Under the pieces are notes generated by a model. The model made no database searches and had not been told where the DNA came from. It was given only the letters and a program-made list of their open reading frames with translations. The position numbers and the translations under genes are program-made. Shown in pieces: positions 28,247 through 39,100 of a stretch of DNA of 64,000 nt (the first letter of the stretch is position 1; each line of letters opens with the position of its first letter). The DNA comes from Bythopirellula goksoeyrii. Lineage in GTDB: Bacteria > Planctomycetota > Planctomycetia > Pirellulales > Lacipirellulaceae. The DNA lies in NCBI RefSeq assembly GCF_008065115.1, contig NZ_CP042913.1, positions 1,090,338 to 1,154,337 of the forward strand, in the 5' to 3' direction.

Positions 28247-29173
28247 ATGAAGCAATTCAAGAACATCTTGGTGGGTGTTGACCTCTCGCAGGGAGATCGA
28301 CTTGTTTCCGATGAATTGCCACCACCCACATTAGAAGCCATTGAGCGCGCTTTATGGCTGGCAAAGCTAAACTCGGCGCGACTTCTATTTTTCAACGCAA
28401 TCGATATTTCTGCAGCGGCTCAGCGAATGATTGACGAATCTGAGGGAGAAAAGAACTCCGTTCAAGAAGAGTCTAAGAGTGTTCTTCTGGGTTTGGTGGC
28501 GCGGGCTGCTGAATACGGAGTGACTGCCGACTCTGAAGTCACGTTCGGCAAGAGCTGGGTGGAAATCATTCGCCGGGTTCTCATCAGGGATCATGATCTC
28601 GTTGTGGTCGGCACTCGCCACCTAAGTGCGACATGGAGTGTCATCATAGGAAGTACGGGAATCAAGTTGCTGAGAAAATGCCCTTGCCCCGTTTGGATCA
28701 CTCAGCCTCAGGAGAACAAACAGATCGAGTCCATTCTTGTGGCCCACGATCTCAAACCGGTTGGCGATTTGGCAATGGAGCTGGGTTGCTCGATGGCAAG
28801 GCTTCATGATGCTCAACTGCACGTACTTCATTCAGTCGAATTTCCTGAATTCGACAATGCGTTTGAGCAGCACGTTGCCGATGACAAAATGGCATTCTAC
28901 CGATCCAATGCGAAAGGTCATATTGAAGCACAATTGGCGAATTGCAACTTAACTAAGACTCCACGCATACACCTGGTCACGGGATCGGCTGATCTCGCGG
29001 TGCTGGAACACATCGCCAAATACAACATTCAATTGCTCACCATGGGGACAATTGCGCGCTCAGGGATTCCGGGTTTTATAACCGGGAATACTGCCGAACG
29101 ATTGCTGCCAGGCATTCCATGTTCGGTTCTTGCTGTAAAGCCAGCGGATTTTGTCTCACCGGTGACATTGTAG
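28247..29173 (+). CDS. Tandem universal stress protein (UspE-like)
   Basis: The 308-residue cytoplasmic protein has two Usp domains. The first (about 3-155) starts KNILVGVDLSQGD and holds VVGTRHLSATWSVIIGSTG and CPCPVW. The second (about 160-305) holds VAHDLKPVGDLAMELG and MGTIARSGIPGFITGNTAE, the nucleotide-loop form typical of the second domain of UspE. Usp proteins bind ATP or AMP and help survival under starvation, redox or metal stress. The start is ATG 28,247 with AAGGAG at a 7-nt spacing; an upstream ATG at 28,217 has no such site. The gene is followed 98 bp later by a P-type ATPase in the same direction, so the two may form an operon behind the sigma-54-type motif. Confidence 0.9.
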   Translation: MKQFKNILVGVDLSQGDRLVSDELPPPTLEAIERALWLAKLNSARLLFFNAIDISAAAQRMIDESEGEKNSVQEESKSVLLGLVARAAEYGVTADSEVTFGKSWVEIIRRVLIRDHDLVVVGTRHLSATWSVIIGSTGIKLLRKCPCPVWITQPQENKQIESILVAHDLKPVGDLAMELGCSMARLHDAQLHVLHSVEFPEFDNAFEQHVADDKMAFYRSNAKGHIEAQLANCNLTKTPRIHLVTGSADLAVLEHIAKYNIQLLTMGTIARSGIPGFITGNTAERLLPGIPCSVLAVKPADFVSPVTL

Positions 29174-29271
29174 ACGTGCTGCGAACACTCGAATGATCCC
29201 GCGGCACCAAGCCCGTATCCAACAATAGCTTGGATTCTGGCTAGGCATTCTACTACGGAGATCTTTCAAAA

Positions 29272-32010
29272 ATGACCTACCGCAAACAAGCGCGGGCACC
29301 CTGGCACTACTTGGCGTTGAATGACTTGAAGCACCAATTGAATGCTCCCGACAACGGATTGAGTGCAGTCGAAGCTGCGAGCAGGCTAGCTGAATATGGA
29401 CCGAATCAACTTCCTCAGCAACCTTCTGTACCTCTTTACACTATCGTGCTGCGGCAGTTTCAGAGCCCCTTGATTTATGTGCTTGCACTGGCAGCCATTG
29501 TGTCCTTTGCGACAGGTGATGTGAAAGATGCCGCATTCATTGCGGGTGTTCTTGTGCTAAATGCTGTCATAGGTACTTATCAGGAGTGGAAGGCCGAACA
29601 GAGCAGCGGGGCTCTGCGGAAGCTGCTCCAGATTCGCGCGTCGGTTCGTCGCAATGGAGAGGTGTGTGAGATAGGGGCCGAGGAACTCGTGCCGGGCGAC
29701 TTGGTCTTGTTGGAATCTGGTAATCGAGTTCCTGCGGACATTCGTCTATTAACCGCACATGCCTTGGAACTCGACGAGTCTCTGTTGACGGGAGAATCTG
29801 TGCCCGTACTCAAAGATCCTGCTTGGTGGGGAACCGAAACTACTCAAGCCACGGATCAACTAAACATGGCATATGCAGGCTCCGTCGTCGCTCGGGGACG
29901 GGGAAAGGGAATCGTGGTGGCTACCGGCATGTCCACGAGCGTTGGTTTATTGGCGTTGGATGTAATAAAAGAGGTAGGTGGAAAACCGCCTCTATTGATG
30001 CGGATGGAGCGGTTTACTCGCGTGATCGCAGCTTCGGTACTGATGGCCGCCATGGCAATTGGCGTTCTCGGTACGATCCTAGGTGGCTACTCACTTGCAG
30101 AAATGTTTATGTTTTCTGTCGCTATGGCCGTCTCAGCGATTCCAGAGGGCCTCCCCGTAGCCATGACTGTAGCACTGGCAATCGCGACGACACGTATGGC
30201 TCGACGAGGTCTAATCGTGCGAAGATTGACCGCGGTCGAAGGACTTGGAAGTTGCACTTTAATTGCAACGGACAAGACGGGGACCTTAACGTGCAATGAA
30301 TTGACGTTGCGGGAGGTTCTCTTGCCCAATGGCGACACCTTCCAGGTATCTGGCGAAGGATATGTTCCAAACGGCGATGTGCGGAGTAATAACCCTTCAA
30401 TCGATGCCCGTAACTACGAACCTCTGGAGTGGCTCGCTCGGGCAGGCCTACTTTGCAATGAAGCAGATCTTCATCGTCGCGAAAGTAGTTGGGCTTGGCG
30501 TGGTGACGCTGTGGATATCGCCTTCTTGTCTTTTGGTCATAAACTTGGGATCGAGCACGACTCTTGGCGAGCTCAGTATCCCCAAGTCAATCAGCTCCCT
30601 TTCGAGCCAGAGCAACAATTTGCCGCTTCTTTCAACATGATCAATGGCAGCCTCGCAGTGTTCGTCAAAGGAGCTCCCGAGCGCGTGCTTGCCATGTGCA
30701 GCGAATCGACTTGCGTTGAGTTTGACAGACAGAAACAAGAAGTTGCTGCGATACGAATGGCTGAACGAGGTTTTCGGGTACTCGCACTAGCTGATGGCGC
30801 ACTCGCAGAACCAATATCGCCCGACACAGTTCCCTCGGCCCCCAAAGAACTACGGTTTCTCGGTCTCGTTGGCATGATCGATCCATTGCGGCCTGGGGCA
30901 AAAGAGGCCGTGCATAACTGCGCTCGGGCAGGCATCTCGGTAACGATGGTCACCGGAGACCATCGTCTAACAGCCCTTTCCATCGCACGTGATCTAGGGT
31001 TAGCCGAAGACACAAGCCAGGTAATGACGGGCGCGGAACTTCTAGAAACCACCTCAGAGGAATTAAGTGCGATCGTGAACCATATTCGTGTTTTCGCCCG
31101 GGTTGCGCCGCATCAAAAGCTGCAAATCGTCGAAGCCGCAAAGAAAGCCGGTCATTTTGTGGCTGTGACTGGCGACGGCGTGAACGACGCACCTGCGTTG
31201 CGAGCGGCAAACATCGGGGTAGCGATGGGCCAGAGCGGTACCGATGTTGCGCGCGAGGCTGCGGAACTCGTGATCAGTGATGACAATTTCGCCACAATCG
31301 TTAGCGGCATTGAGGAGGGACGCGTCGCCTATGGCAATATTCGAAAGGTGATCTACCTCCTGATTTCTACGGGTGCTGCAGAGTTAGTGCTGATGGCATT
31401 GGCAATCTCCACGGGAACACCCTATCTTCCCCTCTTGCCGGTACAAATCCTGTGGTTGAATCTCGTTACCAACGGAATCCAAGACGTCGCTCTGGCTTTC
31501 GAGCCAAACGAAGGTGGAGTACTGAATCGTAAACCACGCTCGCCGAATGAGAGGATATTCGATCAGTTAATGATCGAGCGCACAATCATCGCAGCCCTAG
31601 TGATGGGTATCGTCGGATTTCTCACTTTCCGCTGGTTTTTGGCGGAAGATGCGAGTCAAACCGAAGTTACCTCCGCGCGCAATGTACTACTGCTCTTAAT
31701 GGTGTTGTTCGAGAATATCCACATTGGCAACTGCCGCTCGGAAACAAAGTCTGCTCTAGTATTGTCCCCGTTACGAAGCCCTATTCTGCTGACAGGTACG
31801 ATTATAGCCTTTCTCGTTCATCTAGCAGCGATGTATTCACCATTTGGCCAAGTGGTGCTTGGGACAGAGCCAATAGATCTTAAAATCTGGGGCATATTGT
31901 TTCTCTTGGCACTGTCGATTTTCCCTGCGATGGAGTTGCACAAATGGAGTTGGGCAATCAGAAAAAGAAAACGGACTGCCGATTCATCATTTCAAGCAGA
32001 ACATCATTGA
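29272..32010 (+). CDS. P-type cation-transporting ATPase (P2-type)
   Basis: The 912-residue membrane pump has all core motifs: an N-terminal cation-ATPase domain (GLSAVEAASRLAEYGPNQLP), TGES at residue 173 (actuator domain), PEGLP in membrane helix 4 (residues 291-295), DKTGTLT with the phosphorylated aspartate at 334, and TGDGVNDAPA at 633. About ten membrane helices are expected. PEGLP in helix 4 fits Ca2+-type P2A pumps, but helix 6 reads NLVTNGIQDVALAFE, with asparagine where SERCA has the calcium-binding aspartate (NLVTDG), so the ion is uncertain (Ca2+, or Na+/K+-like). The start ATG has GGAGAT 10 nt upstream. It probably shares a promoter with the preceding stress protein. Confidence 0.93.
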   Translation: MTYRKQARAPWHYLALNDLKHQLNAPDNGLSAVEAASRLAEYGPNQLPQQPSVPLYTIVLRQFQSPLIYVLALAAIVSFATGDVKDAAFIAGVLVLNAVIGTYQEWKAEQSSGALRKLLQIRASVRRNGEVCEIGAEELVPGDLVLLESGNRVPADIRLLTAHALELDESLLTGESVPVLKDPAWWGTETTQATDQLNMAYAGSVVARGRGKGIVVATGMSTSVGLLALDVIKEVGGKPPLLMRMERFTRVIAASVLMAAMAIGVLGTILGGYSLAEMFMFSVAMAVSAIPEGLPVAMTVALAIATTRMARRGLIVRRLTAVEGLGSCTLIATDKTGTLTCNELTLREVLLPNGDTFQVSGEGYVPNGDVRSNNPSIDARNYEPLEWLARAGLLCNEADLHRRESSWAWRGDAVDIAFLSFGHKLGIEHDSWRAQYPQVNQLPFEPEQQFAASFNMINGSLAVFVKGAPERVLAMCSESTCVEFDRQKQEVAAIRMAERGFRVLALADGALAEPISPDTVPSAPKELRFLGLVGMIDPLRPGAKEAVHNCARAGISVTMVTGDHRLTALSIARDLGLAEDTSQVMTGAELLETTSEELSAIVNHIRVFARVAPHQKLQIVEAAKKAGHFVAVTGDGVNDAPALRAANIGVAMGQSGTDVAREAAELVISDDNFATIVSGIEEGRVAYGNIRKVIYLLISTGAAELVLMALAISTGTPYLPLLPVQILWLNLVTNGIQDVALAFEPNEGGVLNRKPRSPNERIFDQLMIERTIIAALVMGIVGFLTFRWFLAEDASQTEVTSARNVLLLLMVLFENIHIGNCRSETKSALVLSPLRSPILLTGTIIAFLVHLAAMYSPFGQVVLGTEPIDLKIWGILFLLALSIFPAMELHKWSWAIRKRKRTADSSFQAEHH

Positions 32011-32057
32011 CGAAGACAATAAGCTCATCCTGAAATCTTGAGTTGAGAGCTTGTCGA

Positions 32058-32348
32058 TCAAATCTTCTCCAAGATAGCCTTCATCTCGTCGGCTCGGTAA
32101 GCACGTATCGTTTGAGTATGCACAAAACCATCGGAACAGACATGCACCATCAGCGCGGTGGCGCTCAGATCATCGGGCGCTTCAAGCACGAGGAGGCCAT
32201 CATAGGGACCTTGAGTCCAGAAAATGTCGCTCACTTTGACGCCCATTTTCTTTGCCTGTTTCTTGAAGTTCTCGGCCCTTTGACAGGTGTCTTTGATTTC
32301 TGAGATTCCTTTTTCGGTAAACTTGATCGTTGAAATAAAAGTGGCCAT
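32058..32348 (-). CDS. GYD domain protein
   Basis: This 96-residue protein matches the GYD family by FTEKGISEIKDT and the signature GPYDGLLVLEAPDD, followed by ALMVHVCSDGFVHTQTIRAY. GYD proteins are small, widespread and biochemically undefined. The ATG has GGGAGGA 7 nt upstream. It is convergent with the P-type ATPase (48-bp gap) and has no co-directional neighbour on its 5' side for 600 bp. Confidence 0.88.
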   Translation of the reverse strand: MATFISTIKFTEKGISEIKDTCQRAENFKKQAKKMGVKVSDIFWTQGPYDGLLVLEAPDDLSATALMVHVCSDGFVHTQTIRAYRADEMKAILEKI

Positions 32349-32972
32349 GCTTGATCCTCCCTTGTAACTTGGTTAATGCTCAGTAAGAGCAATTCCCTCC
32401 CGCAATTTGAATGCCGGAATCTGTGAAAGAGAGGTTTTCGCCAACTTTCCGTCTTGTACCAGTAGTTCCAGGAGCTGAGATATCTGTTTAAGGGATTTCT
32501 CAAGGCTAATGAGCACAATAGTGTGCCAAATCGACACAGAAATGTTCAGTAGAACCAATGGCGTGCTATTTATCCGCTGGCCTGCTGACTTGGCTCACGG
32601 TTCAAGTAACGGCCATTGGGAAAAGGAAATTCGATAGGAGAGCAGCCTATCAAATCCGGACGGCGCGAGGGCGAGCCGATCAACCAGCTCGATGCCGACG
32701 AGCATTTTTCTTTTTATCTTGCCGACTTCAACAGCCAGCGACTTGATCCCTGAAAATGACTCGAGTGGAGCAGAGCTTGTCCGACTAGTTCTACCAGGAA
32801 TCTCTCGCGGGATCATTAATCCAGAGTTTGATAACTTAGAGACAACAGATACGACTCGTGGGATGGGAAAAAGTGGGAATCAACTTTCATCACCGCCAAA
32901 TCCTCGAATACCTCATTGAGCAATCCTAGCATTGTTTGGCTATTCCTCTCCAGCCGTACTTTGTAGATAGAG
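32349..32972. other. 624-bp gap without a clear gene
   Basis: The longest plausible minus-strand frame (32,373-32,558, TTG start) would encode 61 residues with a helical stretch SLEKSLKQISQLLELLVQDG, but it has no recognised domain and no good ribosome binding site. Other short frames overlap each other. The promoter of the GYD gene should lie at the left end. Confidence 0.45.
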
Positions 32973-35924
32973 TCAGGGGTACAAGATCGTTTTAGTCGCT
33001 TCCCACTCATCGAAATACAAATTGCGACCATCGATTTCAATCTCACCCCGCTGGAAGTCGTTCGGCTCGCTGCGGAAGCTTTGTTTTGGTGGAACGAGCG
33101 GGCCCGCGTAGTTGAGGTTGACGATCATGCGATAGGGGTCCATGTGGCCGCAGAAGAAGTCTTGCACTCTTGGGTCCTCATGCTGCTTCACTCCGTAAGA
33201 GGCATCGGCGGGGAGCCAGCCCCAGGGTTCGAGATAGAATTCTGACCAGTCGTGGATGTTGGAGTCGTTGGGTTTGGTTTGCCAGCCGGACTGCCAACGC
33301 GCGGGGATTCCGGCCGCGCGACACAAGGTGATGAAGGTCATTCCTTGCACACCACAGTCTCCTCGACGCGCGGCGAGACCTTTCGCCGAGAGATTCGGGA
33401 TGATGCTGTACTCTATCTCAGCACACCAGGGGATGTTTGCCGACACCCAGCGGAAGATTCGGCGCGTCTGTTCAAGCGGGTTCGTTTCGTCGCCAACGAT
33501 TTCCTTGGCGAGCGCCGCCACTTCTGGGGTGATGACAATATGTGGCGGGCGCTGGGAGGTGTACTCGCGGTAGAGTGAACCTGTGGTGTCGTAGGGCTCG
33601 ACGTCCTTGGCATCTAGTGTGGGAACATAAGCACTGGTGACGAATTCGAACTCCTCCCAAAAAGTGAGTTGCGCCTCAGCATCATCGACAACATGTTCCA
33701 AATATACAGTGCGGTGCGCCTTGCCGTTGGGGGATATTTGCCCCTCGCCCGGGCCGCAACCCAGTAGTTTTACTTCTCCCTGCTGCCGATACTCTTGAGG
33801 AAATGGTAACCAGCAAGCGACTTTCGCACCCTTGCGCAATCTCGGATGATCCGCTGGCACGGTGAGTTCGTAGCGAATTCGATGCTTGACGGGGTGAATT
33901 TCTGGTCCATCGGCTTGCTCCGATTCCTCAACAAGATCCGCGACATGGTCTACGATGGGAAACTTCTTCGAAGCTTCCGGCTCCGTGGTCCGGCGGTCGC
34001 GGGCTTCTTTACTCAAGCGGAACAGATTGGAAACTGCGCGGGCGAAATAACGCATTTCACCGTCGATCTCTCGATAGTCCAATGTTTCTGCTTCGCGCCA
34101 GCGATCAAGGTCAGCGGAGGAGACATCGGGAATTGATTCGCGAATTTCTTTCAGAATTTGGTCTTCATTCAGATTGAAGTCGATGGCAACTCGTCGCTGA
34201 ATCTCTGCTTGCTGCGTATTCATTGCTGTCGGCTTGAACTTGGGCGACTCATACGTTGTCTCCCCATCGACAACTGTCGCCAACACCTGCCCCGCGCGCA
34301 GCGCTGTCGGTGGGACTTGTGTGAGGTCACGGTCGACAACGACGAAGTCGGCAAGCTTTCCTGGTTCCAAGGATCCAAGCTCTTTTTCTTGGAAACCAGC
34401 GTAGGCCGCATCGAGCGTATAGGCTCGCAGTGCTTCTTCAACGGTGATCCGCTCGGCAGGAGTCCAGCCGCCGCGCTGCTTGCCGTCGAGCGTGCTGCGG
34501 GTGACGGCAGCATAGATCCCTTCGATCGGTGTCGGCGGTGCGACATGCCAGTCGCTGCCAAAGGCCAGACGGGCACCGCTATCCAAAAGAGACCGGCAGG
34601 GGTAGGAGTTCTTGCCCCGTTTGACACCTATCACACCGGCGGCCCAGCGGCCGTCGTCGATGATATGATAGGGCTGCATACTCGCAATGACTTCCAACTG
34701 AGCGAAGCGAGGGACGTCGTTCGAATCGATGTGCTGGGCATGCTCGATACGGAAGCGACGATCGCGTGGACCGTTTTCCTTAGCAACTTGTTCATAGATG
34801 TCGAGTTGCATCCGGTTGGCCCGATCGCCGATGGCATGGACCATCACCTGCAGACCGGCTTTGTCTGCATCGCGAGTCCACTTGAGTAGATCGGATTTCG
34901 GATTGACCAGTAAACCTCGCGAGTTGGGGTCGTCGGAAAAAGGTTCAAGAAACGCCGCTGTGTGAGAACCGAGTGACCCGTCGACAAACCCTTTCAATCC
35001 GCCGATTCGCAGCCGATCGTTCCCTCGGCCACTCTGTTCGATTCGCTCGGCCAATTTTTGCCATTCATTCAATGGCGTGCAAGCATAGACACGTACCTTG
35101 AGTTGTCCTTGCTGTAATGCATTTTGAAATGCTTCGACATCTGCCCAAGTGCCCATATGGTGGACTGCGGTTACGCCTCGTTCCACCAGGTGGGCGACTG
35201 CCGCCTGGATAGCCTCAAGTTGCTCCTTGGCAGTCGGAGCAGGAATCTCGCGGGTCATGACATCCATCGCGTTGTCTTTGAAGACACCCGTGAGTCGCCC
35301 TTGAGAGTCTCGCACAGCCTCTCCACCGGAGACGTCCTCAAAAGTATCATCGATACCTACCTCACGCAACGCTGCCGAATTGGCCAGCGCCATGTGTCCA
35401 TCAAGTCGCGAAATCCACACCGGATGGTTTGGGGTGACCGCATCGATCCACGCGCGATCGGGCAACGGGCGACTGGCCGAAGAGTCGCCCCACAGGGTGT
35501 GATCCCAGTCGCCGCCAGTAATCCAAGTACCCCGCGGTACCTTCTCCGCAAACGCTGCGATTCGCTCCACAAACTCATCACGAGTCTTAGCATTGCGAAG
35601 TTGAACCGAAGTCAAATTACGTCCCGCACCGACAAGATGGATGTGCGAATCGATCCAACCGGGCGTGATCAATCCAGGACTCACATCCAGCACCTGTGCA
35701 TCCTGGCCGACTTTCTCTTGGACTTCTTCGAGCGATCCGACAGCAACGATCTTGTTTTCTTTCACCGCGATTGCTTCAGCCCAAGGTTGCTCGCTATTGG
35801 CTGTCCATACTTTGCCTTGCCAAATCGTGGTATGTGGTTCCTCTGCTGACCATGCCGGAATCGCAAGCTGGATTGACATCAAGCAGAGTGTGATTCGGTA
35901 TAGAAATCGTCGCAGGTAAACCAT
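32973..35924 (-). CDS. Exported amidohydrolase fused to a transglutaminase-like domain
   Basis: The 983-residue protein has a signal peptide (about 1-27, ending PAWSA), then an amidohydrolase of the YtcJ type to about residue 570: the metal motif HIH at 94-96, GGDWDHTLW, IEHAQHID and LAFGSDWHVAPPTPIEG. A linker follows (about 570-690), then a transglutaminase-like C-terminal domain with the triad Cys857 (RRGDCGVQG), His891 (SNIHDWSEF) and Asp907 (WGWLPADASYG). YtcJ-type enzymes act on amide, formamide or related bonds; papain-fold transglutaminase-like domains often act as proteases or amidases. Joining the two in one exported chain suggests a two-step degradation of an extracellular amide or peptide. 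Substrate unknown. The gene stands alone; the start is ATG 35,924. Confidence 0.88.
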   Translation of the reverse strand: MVYLRRFLYRITLCLMSIQLAIPAWSAEEPHTTIWQGKVWTANSEQPWAEAIAVKENKIVAVGSLEEVQEKVGQDAQVLDVSPGLITPGWIDSHIHLVGAGRNLTSVQLRNAKTRDEFVERIAAFAEKVPRGTWITGGDWDHTLWGDSSASRPLPDRAWIDAVTPNHPVWISRLDGHMALANSAALREVGIDDTFEDVSGGEAVRDSQGRLTGVFKDNAMDVMTREIPAPTAKEQLEAIQAAVAHLVERGVTAVHHMGTWADVEAFQNALQQGQLKVRVYACTPLNEWQKLAERIEQSGRGNDRLRIGGLKGFVDGSLGSHTAAFLEPFSDDPNSRGLLVNPKSDLLKWTRDADKAGLQVMVHAIGDRANRMQLDIYEQVAKENGPRDRRFRIEHAQHIDSNDVPRFAQLEVIASMQPYHIIDDGRWAAGVIGVKRGKNSYPCRSLLDSGARLAFGSDWHVAPPTPIEGIYAAVTRSTLDGKQRGGWTPAERITVEEALRAYTLDAAYAGFQEKELGSLEPGKLADFVVVDRDLTQVPPTALRAGQVLATVVDGETTYESPKFKPTAMNTQQAEIQRRVAIDFNLNEDQILKEIRESIPDVSSADLDRWREAETLDYREIDGEMRYFARAVSNLFRLSKEARDRRTTEPEASKKFPIVDHVADLVEESEQADGPEIHPVKHRIRYELTVPADHPRLRKGAKVACWLPFPQEYRQQGEVKLLGCGPGEGQISPNGKAHRTVYLEHVVDDAEAQLTFWEEFEFVTSAYVPTLDAKDVEPYDTTGSLYREYTSQRPPHIVITPEVAALAKEIVGDETNPLEQTRRIFRWVSANIPWCAEIEYSIIPNLSAKGLAARRGDCGVQGMTFITLCRAAGIPARWQSGWQTKPNDSNIHDWSEFYLEPWGWLPADASYGVKQHEDPRVQDFFCGHMDPYRMIVNLNYAGPLVPPKQSFRSEPNDFQRGEIEIDGRNLYFDEWEATKTILYP

Positions 35925-36112
35925 GGCTTGACTCTCATTCTCTGCTAATACGGATTAGTTGTTTCTCAAGTGCCTCGATACTAATCACGATTTTGCAAAA
36001 AAAGTCCGTCTTGCACCAGTTGCACTCGTTTAATTGCGAAAATGACTGAGGCAAGTTATGCTAGGCAAGTGGCTCAGAACGCTCTTTTTCTCACTCTGTT
36101 CCAAGCAATGCT

Positions 36113-39100
36113 ATGTGGTTTTCCGATGGATTTTGGCGTGCTATTTCTTGCTGGCTCGCATTGATTTTTTCAATTTCTTTTTTCAATCAAGTCGCGGCTA
36201 TCGAAGTCCACTGGATTGGTGGAACAACCGGCGATTGGTCCGAACCGTCGAATTGGTCCTTGGGTTTCGTCCCCTTTCACCCCGAAACCAATGTCACTAT
36301 CGATCTCGATCCTCTTCAAGACAGCACGGTGGAACTGACGGAGATCTCTACCATTCCTAGCCTTGGCTTCCTGAACATTGCAGAGGGCGATGGACTCCAC
36401 ATACTCAACACCAGGAGAATCAGAGCGGGAGGAATCACCCTGGCGGGCGAATTGCTACTCGACGTAGGTACTGGACTCGAACCTAGCAGCTTTCTCTGGG
36501 TTCAACCCCAGGGATCGATTTTCATGAATCCCGGCTCACTGGTCCGCAATTTTAGTTCCTCAGAAGCCCCTAGTATTTGGAACCAAGGACGCATCGAAGG
36601 CGCCGGGGCTGTTTCTGGCCCCAGCATTTTTAGAAATGAAGGATCGATCGTCTCCAATTTGGAGGGAGAAACACTTCACTTGATACTCTCCTTTGTGGGA
36701 GGTCCTCCTGCCATTCACGTAAACACAGGCGAAATAGTCGCTGAGAACGGGGGGCAACTCGTACTATCGGGTCAGCTTCAAAACCTTTTATCCAATGCTG
36801 AGGGTGGAGTCGACGGCCTGATCGAGGCGCGTGGCGATTCCCACATTCTCGTCGGCCATTCCATTCTCGGGGGAGTCATTTCCACCAGTTCCGCTGGAGG
36901 AACTGAAGAAGGAATGGTCACACTCAACCAGGCATGGCTCGAAGATGTTCGCCTGGAAGGCAATATCTTTTTTGAATCCGTCACGCTGCAAGGAGTGATT
37001 GAAAACAATTCTATACCCGCTCAAAATCAGACGCCTCATCAATTAGCTATCGGCATCTCCGGAGCCACAACTCTCGCCGGCAATGGGCGATTGGAACTCT
37101 TGAATGGCTCGATCCGGGGCATCCAGAGTCCTTTCAATTCTGCTGCTGTACTTGTCAACGAAACAAACCATACGATAGCAGGCCCGGGCCGGATTCTTAC
37201 TGAATCCTTTCCTATGGATGTGGTCAATCGGGGTATCATCGAAAGCGACGAGAATCTCTTACTCATTGAACTCCGTGATGAGGGTCTTTCTGCCAACTCC
37301 GGCACGATCCGGGCATTCAATGGTGGCACTGTTGAGCTTAGAGGCGGCAACGAGGACCTGGTCTTCAAGAATTCGATTGATAACATTCCCGGTGTCATCG
37401 AGGCAGATGTCAATTCAGAAGTAATCCTTCGAGCAGGGATCATTGAGGGAGGTATCCTACGTGCGATTGAGCCTGTGCTGGCGAGCGGGAACTCACCTGG
37501 TACGATAACTACCCATCGCATTCCTGGAACCACGCTCAAGAACGTTCGTCTGGAGGGACCCATCGGGAACCTCTACGATCACTGGAACATTTCAGGTTCC
37601 ATCGAAAACACAGGAACACTCTCAGCAGAAAGACTCCAGATACAAGACGAAGTGACACTCACCGGGGGAGGCGAAATACAACTGGATGGCGATATCCAAG
37701 CCAATCAGGCGAACTATCAGAGCTATAAACACTTGATTAACGAAGACAACACCATCAAAGGACGCGGCCGGATCGAACTGAGTGAATTCACACTCACCAA
37801 TCGAGGAACGATTCTTGCCGACGAGTTAGGTTCGCAGCTTTCGATCGATTACGCTTCACAGAGTCCGATTGTCAACAGTGGAGAACTGGTTGCCTCGGGT
37901 GGCAGCGAACTCGAGGTAAACAGTTTCATTACTAACTACGAAGGGACAACTCCTGGAGTTATCCGTGCGGAAGACGAGTCCACGGTGAGAATACAATCTG
38001 TTGAAGGTGGCATTCTTACCACTCAAGGCACGGGAGAAGTCGTTGTTGCGCAGGGAGGCACCATGCGAAACATCCACAATCAGGGGTTGTTACGCCTGCA
38101 GGGCTATACCGCTTTCTACGGTACACTTCAGAACGAGGGGACTACCAATGCCCAGGCCAATGTAGGCAATCCCGTCGAATTCTTAGGCCCCGTTGCTCAT
38201 CTATCCGGCAATGGCATCTGGACGGGTACGGGACCATTTGCGATCAATGTGGGAAGCGACAACAACTCGTCGACTATCATGTTCCACGGAGCGGACCACA
38301 CCATTCAAGGCTATGGGACGATTCGCGTGGTCCGTGGGCAGTTCTTCAATCAGGGGACGATAGAGGCTTCAGGGCCCGGTATTCTGAACATCGAGATGGA
38401 ACCAGGCACCAGATTCTTCCAGCAAGGCACACTCATGGTTCCCAGCCAAAGATCGATGGAGATTGAGACCTACCAGCAACGATTTGAGAATGAAGGCGTC
38501 ATCGAGGTAGATGGCCACCTACAGATTTTCCGACGCAACCAAGGACCTCTGGAATTCATCAACACGCCCGGAAGCGAATTGCACGTCGACTTGCAGTTCG
38601 GCATGGCAACCCAAAGAGACCCTGGCAGTCCCATTTTGGTATGGAATCAGGAAAACGCCCTGATTGCCGGAAGAGGGGGTTTCAATCTTATCGAAGACAG
38701 TTCTATGCATACCGCCCTAGTGCGTAATTCCGGAGTGATTCGTCCCGAGGGGGGGCACAGCTCGACGGGCCACATCTTCCTCAACGCCTCATTTCAACAA
38801 GATGATACAGGGCTTCTTGAATTCGAAGTAGGAGGACATCCGGGTTCCGGTTGGTTTGATGCATTAAATACAAACTTTGATGCTGATTTGTCAGGCGCGC
38901 TTGATATTACGCTGGTCGACAGTTTCGAACCGAGCGTGGGCCATGCCTATGAACTTGTCACCTCCTTCGGGGGAACCGTCACGGGAAGATTCGACATTTT
39001 CACTGCACCCGCCCTGGAGGGTCGTTGGTGGTCACTCGACTATCTCACCGACAAGGTTGTGCTCAACGTCAATGCCATTACTGCCGACTTCAATCTCGAC

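Noticed and set aside
29272-32010. Assigning the P-type ATPase firmly as a calcium pump
   Set aside because: Helix 4 has PEGLP, but helix 6 has asparagine instead of the calcium-binding aspartate, so the ion was left open.
32373-32558. A 61-codon minus-strand frame beginning at TTG
   Set aside because: No ribosome binding site and no family; kept only as a note in the gap description.
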